NCBI GenBank assembly: GCA_045537905.1
Contig: JAZSQJ010000040.1
Location: 1-18,350, forward strand
DNA from: SIG636 sp045537905
Lineage (GTDB): Bacteria > Bacillota > Clostridia > Oscillospirales > CAG-382
DNA length: 18,350 nt
Direction of reading: 5' to 3'
Below are positions 12,479 through 18,350 of this stretch, one piece after another. The position numbers and the translations under genes were made by a program. Positions within the stretch are counted from its first letter, which is position 1. Each line of letters starts with the position of its first letter. The notes under the pieces were generated by a model. That model worked only from the letters and a program-made list of their open reading frames with translations, did no database searches and was not told where the DNA came from.

Positions 12479-12697
12479 GCTGACAAAGGCACAGAACACG
12501 AAAAAAGATAAAAAGAAGAATATCAACGATAAAAATTCAGGGAAAAATCCCTGAATTTTTCGCAAATATTTATATTTTTCGTTCAAAACGAACCTCGGCT
12601 CACAGTACCGTTCGGGGTCCCCGTTACGAACGAAGTGAGTAATGGGGTGGCATAACAGTTCTCGCCTCGGTTCGTTTCGTCTGTATCCTTTTTCAGC
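12479..12697. repeat. Structured repeat element A, copy 5 (divergent)
   Basis: The ends GCTGACAAAGGCACAGA (12479-12495) and TCTGTATCCTTTTTCAGC (12680-12697) are inverted repeats with small gaps. Their sequence differs from the ends of copies 1-4, but they hold the same place. Inside are a terminator hairpin (12531-12560) and a second hairpin (outer arms 12586-12594 and 12669-12677, inner GGC/GCC). The conserved loop reads TCACAGTAC...ACAGTTCTC. As in copy 4, a TCGGGGTCCCC hairpin module is inserted at the tip. It starts 10 nt after the CD1247-type gene and ends 34 nt before the amidohydrolase. Confidence 0.75.
12531..12560. terminator. Terminator of the efp operon, inside element A copy 5
   Basis: AAAAATTCAGGGA (12531-12543) pairs perfectly with TCCCTGAATTTTT (12548-12560) around AAAA. 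With A and T runs on both sides it may act in both directions. Confidence 0.8.
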
Positions 12698-12731
12698 ACT
12701 CTGCCAAGCAATCAAAGCGGAGAATAAAAAG

Positions 12732-13526
12732 ATGAACAAATTAATTGACTTCCATACCCACATATTTCCCGATGCCATAGCGGAGCGTGCCGCCGAAAAC
12801 GTGGGTAAATACTACGGCCTTGCCATGGAGGGAAACGGAAAAGCATCGCTTTTAAGGGAGAGAGTACCCGAAGGTATCGACTGCCGATTCGTTATTTCCT
12901 CTGCCGCCATGAAGGGTAAGAACGTGGTGAACGGCAACGATTTTTTGCTTATGATGGCAGAAAACGACAGCGCCTATATCCCCTTCGGCTCCTTCCATCC
13001 TGAGCTGGGTGAGAACGAGTGTCTGGCAGAGCTGGAGCGTATAGCGGAGAAGGGTGCCAAGGGTATAAAGATACATCCCGATTTCCAAAAGCTTTTTATA
13101 GACGACGAAGTAATGATAAGACTTTACCGCCGTTGCAGTGAGCTGGGGCTGCCCGTTTTGTTCCACGTAGGCGACAAGAACACGGATTATTCCACCCCCA
13201 AGCGTATGCGCGCGGTCTGCGATAAAGTGCCTGATCTGACGGTTATAGGTGCCCATTTAGGTGGGTATTCCGTGTGGGACGAGGCTGTGGAGTACTTGGT
13301 TGATACCGATATTTTTGTGGACTGCTCGGAGGCGCGTCCCTTTTTGAGCGAGGAGCAGACCTACGACCTTATCATGCGATTCGGCGTGGACAGGGTACTT
13401 TTCGGCAGTGATTTCCCCGTATTTTGTACGGATACCGCTTACAACTACATAAACCCACTGCCCTTTACCGAAGAAGAAAAAGAAAAGCTCTTCTGCAAGA
13501 ACGCAGAAAAGCTCTTGAAGCTTTAA
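12732..13526 (+). CDS. Amidohydrolase family protein (Amidohydro_2 type)
   Basis: The 264-residue protein has the metal-binding TIM-barrel signatures of the amidohydrolase superfamily: His8-x-His10 (DFHTHIFPD), His115 (GIKIHPDF), His145 (VLFHVGD), His175 (AHLGG) and Asp227 (FGSDFP). These suggest a single divalent metal centre as in ACMSD-like decarboxylases and hydrolases; the substrate is unknown. The start at 12732 follows GCGGAGAA and gives the family's usual N-terminus; an earlier in-frame ATG at 12642 lies inside element A copy 5. No clear promoter is visible, so it may depend on read-through of the terminator at 12531. It converges with rsmG, with only 3 nt between the stops. Confidence 0.85.
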   Translation: MNKLIDFHTHIFPDAIAERAAENVGKYYGLAMEGNGKASLLRERVPEGIDCRFVISSAAMKGKNVVNGNDFLLMMAENDSAYIPFGSFHPELGENECLAELERIAEKGAKGIKIHPDFQKLFIDDEVMIRLYRRCSELGLPVLFHVGDKNTDYSTPKRMRAVCDKVPDLTVIGAHLGGYSVWDEAVEYLVDTDIFVDCSEARPFLSEEQTYDLIMRFGVDRVLFGSDFPVFCTDTAYNYINPLPFTEEEKEKLFCKNAEKLLKL

Positions 13527-13529
13527 TTT

Positions 13530-14225
13530 TTACAGCGGTTGCTTTTTTATTTTGTTATACTGTCTGGGATACTCAGCGGGAGTATGGCGAAGCTTTTCTA
13601 TTATTATAACACAATGGTCCTCTCCGCCCTTTACGGGGGAGGGGATTATTTCTTTAAGCTTGCCACCCAGACGGAGTATGCCTTTTTCCGCTTCCTCGGC
13701 TTCCTCTCTGCCGCCGCCGCCCTTCATGGCCGCAAACAAACCGCCCACCTTTACGTAGGGCAAGCAAAGCTCTGCCAAAATATTAAGGCGGGATACCCCG
13801 CGGGATACTGCAATATCAAAGCTCTCGCGGACTTCTTTTACCAATTCCTCCGCGCGTCCCGTCATGATTTGGATGTTATCCATCCCCGCCGCCGCCGCGG
13901 TTTCCGCCACGAAGGTAAGCTTTTTTGCGGTGCTGTCCAGAGCACAAACGGAAGCGGAAGGCTCTGCCGCCGCAATTACAAGGGAGGGGAATCCGCCGCC
14001 GCAACCTATGTCCACCGTTTTTTTGCCGCTGAAGTCCACCGCCTTTACAAGCTGAAGACAATCGGCAAAATGAAGCACGGCTATATCCTCATCGGAGGTA
14101 AGTGCCGTAAGGTTATACTTCTTGTTTTCCTCCTGCAAGCGCTTACCTATAATACCCAGCTTTTCCGCGCACTCTTCCGTTATGGGATAGGGCGCGTTTT
14201 TTACGGTCAGCTCCTTAAGGCTCAT
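13530..14225 (-). CDS. rsmG: 16S rRNA (guanine-527 N7)-methyltransferase RsmG
   Basis: The 231-residue protein has the SAM-binding motif DIGCGGGFP (72-80), preceded by the family stretch KYNLTALTSDEDIAVLHFADCL (36-57). A later VSRGVSRLNILAELCLPYVK follows. RsmG makes m7G527 in the decoding region of 16S rRNA. It is the last gene of the trmL-mnmE-mnmG-rsmG operon, and its start overlaps the mnmG stop by 4 nt (ATGA). There is no space for a separate terminator before the convergent amidohydrolase gene. Confidence 0.94.
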   Translation of the reverse strand: MSLKELTVKNAPYPITEECAEKLGIIGKRLQEENKKYNLTALTSDEDIAVLHFADCLQLVKAVDFSGKKTVDIGCGGGFPSLVIAAAEPSASVCALDSTAKKLTFVAETAAAAGMDNIQIMTGRAEELVKEVRESFDIAVSRGVSRLNILAELCLPYVKVGGLFAAMKGGGGREEAEEAEKGILRLGGKLKEIIPSPVKGGEDHCVIIIEKLRHTPAEYPRQYNKIKKQPL

Positions 14226-16102
14226 TTGTTATCTCCTCCTCTGTGGGAAAGATATATAAGCAATACGCTTATATCCGCAGGACTTATGCCCGAAATACGG
14301 GCGGCGTGTCCTATGCTTTCGGGGCGGTGCTTTTCAAGCTTTTGTGCCGCCTCTATCCTTATGCCCTTAACGGCGCTGTAGTCAATATCGGGGGGGAGCT
14401 TTTTGCTTTCCAAGGACGCAAGCTTCTCCACCTCGCGGCGCTGTTTTTCAATATACCCTGCGTAGCGTATCTCCGTTTCCACTCTCAAGGCTATTCGCCT
14501 TTCGGGGGGATTATCGTTCCCCTCCAAGCGGTATATATCGTCTATTTTTATGCCGGGGCGCTTTAAAAGCTCGTGCTTGCGGATACCGCCGACGGTTATG
14601 GGGAATCCGTTATCCGTCATCAGCTTATCAAGCTCGGCACTTTTAGGCAAGGATTCGCTTTTAAGACGCTCTATCTCCCCTTCGATTGCCGCCTTATCAG
14701 CCAAATATCTGTTGTACTGCCTGTCGCTTACAAGTCCTACCGCCCTGCCTTTTTCTATAAGTCTGTCCTCCGCGTTATCCTGACGGAGAAGCAGTCTGTA
14801 CTCACTTCGGGAGGTCATCATTCGGTACGGCTCGTTAGTGCCCTTGGTTACCAAATCGTCAATAAGTGTGCCGATATAGCTTTCTCCGCGGCTGAGTACC
14901 AACGGCTCCTTGCCCTGCAATTTAAGGCAAGCGTTGATACCGGCAATAAGTCCTTGCGCCGCCGCCTCCTCGTAGCCGCTGCTGCCGTTGAACTGTCCCG
15001 CCCCGTAAAGTCCCTCTATATTCTTGAACTCAAGGCTGGGTTTTAAGTAGGTGGGGTCGGTGCAGTCGTATTCTATGGCGTAGGCGGTACGCATAAACTC
15101 CGCCTTTTCCAATCCCTTTATGGAGTGCACCAACTTTAGCTGTACCTCCTCAGGCAAGGAAGAGGAAAGCCCCTGCAGATACATCTCCTTGGTATTTTCA
15201 CCCATAGGCTCTATAAATATCTGATGTCTTTCCTTATCGGAAAAACGCACCACCTTATCCTCGATGCTTGGGCAATAGCGGGGGCCCACACCCTTTATCT
15301 CGCCGCCGAAAAGGGGACTGCGATGCAAATTATCCCTTATTATCTTATGAGTCTCTGCATTGGTGTAGGTTATATGGCAGGAGTAGCCGCCCTGGCTTTT
15401 TTCGCTTTCAACGGCGAAGTAGGTAGGCGGTACGTCGCCCGTTTGCTCCTCCAACACCTCAAAATTTATGCTGTCCTTGTGTATCCTTGCGGGGGTACCC
15501 GTCTTAAAACGTCTGAGAGGCACACCCAAAGACTCCAAAGAAGCGGAAAGACTTACCGCCGCCTTGGTGTTATCGGGGCCCGAATCGTAAGCGTGCTCAC
15601 CTACGATGATTCTGCCGCCCAAGGAAGTACCCGTAGCGATAATAACCGCCTTTGAAGGATAAAAAGCGCCGAAAGCGGTAACTACGCCCGTTATTTTGCC
15701 GCCCTCGGCTTTTACCTCTATAACCTCGGCTTGGATAACCTTCAGATTATCGGTATTCTCCAAGGTCTGCTTCATATTATCCTGATATTTTCTGCGGTCG
15801 GACTGCATACGCAAAGAGTGCACTGCAGGGCCCTTGCTTAGATTAAGCATACGGCTTTGAAGCATTACCTTGTCTGCCGCCCTACCCATTTCACCGCCCA
15901 AAGCGGTAATCTCATATACCAAATGTCCCTTGCCCGTACCGCCTATGGAGGGGTTGCAAGGCATATTCCCCACCAAATCTAAGGAAAGGGTAAATATGGC
16001 AGTCCTAAAGCCCATCCGTGCGGCGGCAAGTGCCGCCTCTATTCCCGCGTGACCTGCGCCCACCACTGCCACGTCAAGGCTTTCGGCATTATACGTTATC
16101 AT
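14222..16102 (-). CDS. mnmG: tRNA uridine-34 modification enzyme MnmG (GidA)
   Basis: The 626-residue FAD protein starts MITYNAESLDVAVVGAGHAG, with the dinucleotide-binding GxGxxG at 15-20. Other hallmarks follow: NMPCNPSIGGTGKGHLV, GTGTSLGGRI-type and RFKTGTPARI segments, and PRYCPSIEDKVVRF. With MnmE it adds the cmnm5 group to U34 of certain tRNAs. The ATG at 16102 follows AGAGAGGA at normal spacing; the frame is open 10 codons further upstream, but those residues do not match the family. It starts 14 nt after mnmE. Confidence 0.96.
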   Translation of the reverse strand: MITYNAESLDVAVVGAGHAGIEAALAAARMGFRTAIFTLSLDLVGNMPCNPSIGGTGKGHLVYEITALGGEMGRAADKVMLQSRMLNLSKGPAVHSLRMQSDRRKYQDNMKQTLENTDNLKVIQAEVIEVKAEGGKITGVVTAFGAFYPSKAVIIATGTSLGGRIIVGEHAYDSGPDNTKAAVSLSASLESLGVPLRRFKTGTPARIHKDSINFEVLEEQTGDVPPTYFAVESEKSQGGYSCHITYTNAETHKIIRDNLHRSPLFGGEIKGVGPRYCPSIEDKVVRFSDKERHQIFIEPMGENTKEMYLQGLSSSLPEEVQLKLVHSIKGLEKAEFMRTAYAIEYDCTDPTYLKPSLEFKNIEGLYGAGQFNGSSGYEEAAAQGLIAGINACLKLQGKEPLVLSRGESYIGTLIDDLVTKGTNEPYRMMTSRSEYRLLLRQDNAEDRLIEKGRAVGLVSDRQYNRYLADKAAIEGEIERLKSESLPKSAELDKLMTDNGFPITVGGIRKHELLKRPGIKIDDIYRLEGNDNPPERRIALRVETEIRYAGYIEKQRREVEKLASLESKKLPPDIDYSAVKGIRIEAAQKLEKHRPESIGHAARISGISPADISVLLIYLSHRGGDNK

Positions 16103-16116
16103 AAACTGTCCTCTCT

Positions 16117-17478
16117 TTATTTCCCCACGCAAAAGCGGGAGAATATCTCGTTTACTATATCTTCGTTTACCTGTCTGCCGTCCAGCTCACCCAAGGCAGA
16201 TAAGGCTTCCTCTATATCAAGTCCCGCCACGTCCTGAGTGTAGCCGGATTCAAGGGCATTTACGGCGCTTTCCACGCTGTCGAAGGCGCGGCACACCGCC
16301 GCGTGCTGTCTTGCGTTGGTTATGGTTTCGCCCATATCCCGTTCTATGCCGCCTTTGTAAAGACCGCAGACCGTATCCTCCAAGTCGGAAAGTCCTTCAC
16401 CCGTCTTTGCGGAAAGCACAAGGCTTTTAAAGGGTAACGCGTAATTATGTATTTTGCCCTTATCGGCTTTGTTTATTATACCTACGGTAACGGCGGTCTT
16501 GCCCGCTTCTTCTATGTATCTGATGACCTCGTTATCGCCCTCGCTTTGCGCCTTGGAGCCGTCAAAAACAGCCAACACCAGCTCCGCCCCTTTAAGGCTT
16601 TCTATACTCCGCTTGATGCCAAGGCGCTCTATCTCGCCGCCGCCCTCACGAAGACCCGCGGTGTCCGAAAGCCGAAGCAGTACGTCACCGAGCCTTACGG
16701 TTTCCGTTATAACGTCGCGGGTGGTGCCGGCTATGGAGGTAACTATCGCCCTCTCCTCCCCCGCCAACAGATTAAGCACCGAGCTTTTGCCCGTGTTGGG
16801 GCAACCCACGATGGCGCATTTAACCCCTTCCGTTACCGCTTTTCCGTAGCGATAGCTGTTTTTAAGGGTGCCAAGCTCCGCTTTTACCCGGTTAAGCTCC
16901 GCTTTAAGCTCATCGGGACTAAGGTCGGTCAAATCTTCTTCGGGATAATCTATGTAGGCGTAAACCGATGACGCCATGGCAAGCAGTTTATCACTGCAAC
17001 GGTTTATGCTTTTGGTAAGCGAGCCGCCCAAATGACGGATGCCTATATCCAGACAGCTATCGGTTTTTGCTTCTATAAGCAGGCCTACCGCCTCCGCTTG
17101 GGAAAGACTCAGCTTGCCGTTTATAAAAGCGCGCTTTGTAAACTCACCTGCCGCCGCGCCCACCGCCCCCGCGGACAGCGTAGCCGCAAAAAGCCTTGAG
17201 GTGGCAAGCACACCGCCGTGGCACATAAGCTCCACCATATCCTCCCCCGTATAGGAGGCGGGCGCGGCGTAATATATAACTATTCCGTCGTCAAAAGCGC
17301 CCCGTTCATCTTGAAAGCTGCCGTAAACGGCAGTGCGTGCAGGGCGCTGACCTAAGGAAGTATTTCCCTTGGGGCAAAAAACCTTCTCCGCTACGGAAAG
17401 TGCCTCATCACCGGAAAGACGTATCATAGATACGGCACCTACACCGTGGGGTGTACCTATTGCGCTGATAGTTCTCAA
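16117..17478 (-). CDS. mnmE: tRNA modification GTPase MnmE
   Basis: The 453-residue protein has the folate-binding N-terminal domain (MRTISAIGTPHGVGAVSMIR), a helical domain and an inserted G domain. The G domain shows GCPNTGKS (225-232), DTAGLR (272-277) and NKAD. The C-terminus FCVGK carries the conserved Cys450. It works with MnmG on U34 of tRNAs. The P-loop has Thr where Val is usual (GxPNVGKS). Its start overlaps the trmL stop by 4 nt, so translation of the two is probably coupled. Confidence 0.96.
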   Translation of the reverse strand: MRTISAIGTPHGVGAVSMIRLSGDEALSVAEKVFCPKGNTSLGQRPARTAVYGSFQDERGAFDDGIVIYYAAPASYTGEDMVELMCHGGVLATSRLFAATLSAGAVGAAAGEFTKRAFINGKLSLSQAEAVGLLIEAKTDSCLDIGIRHLGGSLTKSINRCSDKLLAMASSVYAYIDYPEEDLTDLSPDELKAELNRVKAELGTLKNSYRYGKAVTEGVKCAIVGCPNTGKSSVLNLLAGEERAIVTSIAGTTRDVITETVRLGDVLLRLSDTAGLREGGGEIERLGIKRSIESLKGAELVLAVFDGSKAQSEGDNEVIRYIEEAGKTAVTVGIINKADKGKIHNYALPFKSLVLSAKTGEGLSDLEDTVCGLYKGGIERDMGETITNARQHAAVCRAFDSVESAVNALESGYTQDVAGLDIEEALSALGELDGRQVNEDIVNEIFSRFCVGK

Positions 17479-17996
17479 AACACTACCTCCCCGTTAACGT
17501 CCACTGCTTCAGGGAACAATTTCCCCTTGCGGTTAAGTCCCTCAAAGCCCTTCTGCCTTAACACCTCGTAAACGGCAATAGCCGCGCTGTTGGACAGGTT
17601 AAGACTGCGTAAATCCCCGTACATGGGAATCCTTACACAGCTTTCCTCGTGAGCTTTAAGAATACTTTCGGGTATGCCTGCGGTTTCCTTGCCGAAGACC
17701 AAGAACACCTCGTCGCCGTACTCCGCCTCCGCATAGCATAGCCTTGCCTTGGTGGAGAAAAAATATATTTCCTTATCGCCGTGCTTCGACATAAAATCCT
17801 CAAAGCTGTCGTAATAAGTCAGATCCAAATACTGCCAATAATCAAGTCCCGCCCTTTTTAAGTGCTTATCGTTTATTTCAAATCCCAAGGGACGGATAAG
17901 ATGCAAGGCGCTGTTCGTCGCGGCGCAGGTACGGGCTATATTACCGGTATTCTGGGGGATTTCGGGCTCAAGCAAAACCACGTTTATTTTCTTCAT
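17475..17996 (-). CDS. trmL: tRNA (cytidine/uridine-34-2'-O)-methyltransferase TrmL
   Basis: The 173-residue SPOUT methyltransferase has the family motifs EIPQNTGNIARTC (12-24), FGKETAGIP (101-109) and SLNLSNSAAIAVYE (131-144), which form the trefoil-knot SAM site. TrmL methylates the 2'-OH of the wobble base of certain tRNA-Leu species. As first gene of the operon it has its own promoter and a TGAGGT ribosome site. With MnmE and MnmG it makes this a wobble-base modification operon. Confidence 0.93.
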   Translation of the reverse strand: MKKINVVLLEPEIPQNTGNIARTCAATNSALHLIRPLGFEINDKHLKRAGLDYWQYLDLTYYDSFEDFMSKHGDKEIYFFSTKARLCYAEAEYGDEVFLVFGKETAGIPESILKAHEESCVRIPMYGDLRSLNLSNSAAIAVYEVLRQKGFEGLNRKGKLFPEAVDVNGEVVF

Positions 17997-18027
17997 ATCT
18001 ATACCTCAACATATATTCACAACTTAC

Positions 18028-18055
18028 ATTATAACACTTTTTTTGATTTGTGCAA
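18028..18055 (-). promoter_or_regulatory. Sigma-A promoter of the trmL-mnmE-mnmG-rsmG operon
   Basis: On the minus strand TTGCAC (18055-18050) and TATAAT (18033-18028) are 16 bp apart, about 30 nt before the trmL start codon. Confidence 0.75.
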
Positions 18056-18073
18056 TTATTTTTTATAAAACGC

Positions 18074-18102
18074 TTTTAATTTGGGAAAAAATAGTGTATA
18101 AT
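18074..18102 (+). promoter_or_regulatory. Putative sigma-A promoter of secA
   Basis: A perfect TATAAT (18097-18102) is preceded at 17 bp by the weak -35 TTTTAA (18074-18079). It is divergent from the trmL promoter. Confidence 0.55.
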
Positions 18103-18135
18103 AGGCTGATAAAATATATAAGGGGAGGACTTGCT

Positions 18136-18350
18136 ATGTCCCTAATGACAAAACTTTTCGGTACATACAGCGAAAGGCAGGTAAAAAAGATACTGCCCAT
18201 AGTTGATAAAATAGATGCCTTGTCCGATAAATACAAGGCTATGGATGACGCCACCCTTTCCGCACAGACACAGGTGTTTAAAGACAGACTTGCAAAAGGT
18301 GAGACCCTTGACGATATACTGCCCGATGCCTTTGCCGCCGTGCGCGAGGC
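18136..18350 (+). CDS. secA: Preprotein translocase ATPase SecA, N-terminal part
   Basis: The first 71 codons are present and the gene runs off the right edge. The N-terminus (MSLMTKLFGTYSERQVKKIL...DDATLSAQTQVFKDRL, then FAAVREA) matches SecA, whose usual length is 800-950 residues. SecA drives secreted proteins through SecYEG with ATP. The ATG has a strong GGGGAGGA ribosome site at 18122-18129. It is divergent from the trmL operon. Confidence 0.92.
   Translation, partial: MSLMTKLFGTYSERQVKKILPIVDKIDALSDKYKAMDDATLSAQTQVFKDRLAKGETLDDILPDAFAAVRE

Noticed and set aside
12128..12778. Histidine-serine-rich frame on the minus strand
   Set aside because: The HSHSHS stretch is the reverse of the TGTGAC hexamers in the CD1247-type gene; there is no start context or domain.

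Overview
The window looks like chromosomal DNA from a Bacillota of class Clostridia, probably an uncultured gut-type (Oscillospirales-like) lineage. The reasons are the block rpmH-rnpA-yidD-yidC-jag, an NrdR and a YgiQ-type radical SAM protein, an EF-P gene followed by a CD1247-type gene, strong sigma-A promoters (TTGACA-17-TAAAAT), Shine-Dalgarno sites, moderate-GC genes and AT-rich intergenes. The exact genus cannot be read from the sequence.

Layout. 1-581: two tandem copies of a structured repeat (called element A here), a REP-like palindrome, and a strong promoter followed at once by an intrinsic terminator. 582-3171: ygiQ-family radical SAM gene, a small membrane protein gene on the minus strand that overlaps its end, and nrdR. 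3172-4225: about 1 kb without genes, holding two more tandem A copies, a linker, a MITE-like element B with terminal inverted repeats, AT-rich DNA and the rpmH promoter. 4226-7182: rpmH, rnpA, yidD, yidC and jag (ribosome, RNase P and membrane insertion). 7183-8207: a small lipoprotein gene between two look-alike terminators, then a second element B. 8208-10229: class I lysyl-tRNA synthetase with a fused C-terminal tRNA-binding domain (minus strand), divergent from an AEC-family permease (10380-11336). 11461-12468: efp and a CD1247-type zinc-ribbon protein with a Cys-Asp tract. A fifth, divergent A element (12479-12697) precedes an amidohydrolase (12732-13526). 13530-17996 (minus strand): a tightly coupled operon trmL-mnmE-mnmG-rsmG for tRNA wobble-base and 16S rRNA modification. 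The start of secA runs off the right edge.

Most genes serve translation and protein export: ribosomal protein L34, RNase P protein, EF-P, LysRS, wobble-U34 and Nm34 tRNA modification, 16S m7G527, YidD/YidC and SecA. The classical order jag-mnmE-mnmG-rsmG is broken. The mnm block lies about 6 kb away in opposite orientation, and one inversion with a breakpoint near element B at 7.8 kb would restore the order.

The most unusual material is non-coding. Element A is a family of about 185-220 bp units with paired ends, a fast-changing intrinsic terminator hairpin, and a second hairpin with a conserved internal loop. The helices covary between copies, and two copies carry an extra hairpin module in the apical loop. 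I know of no named family that matches it. Among proteins, EF-P has Glu where the modified Lys is expected, the LysRS carries a fused EMAPII/Trbp111-like domain, and the CD1247-type protein has a slippage-prone Cys-Asp repeat.
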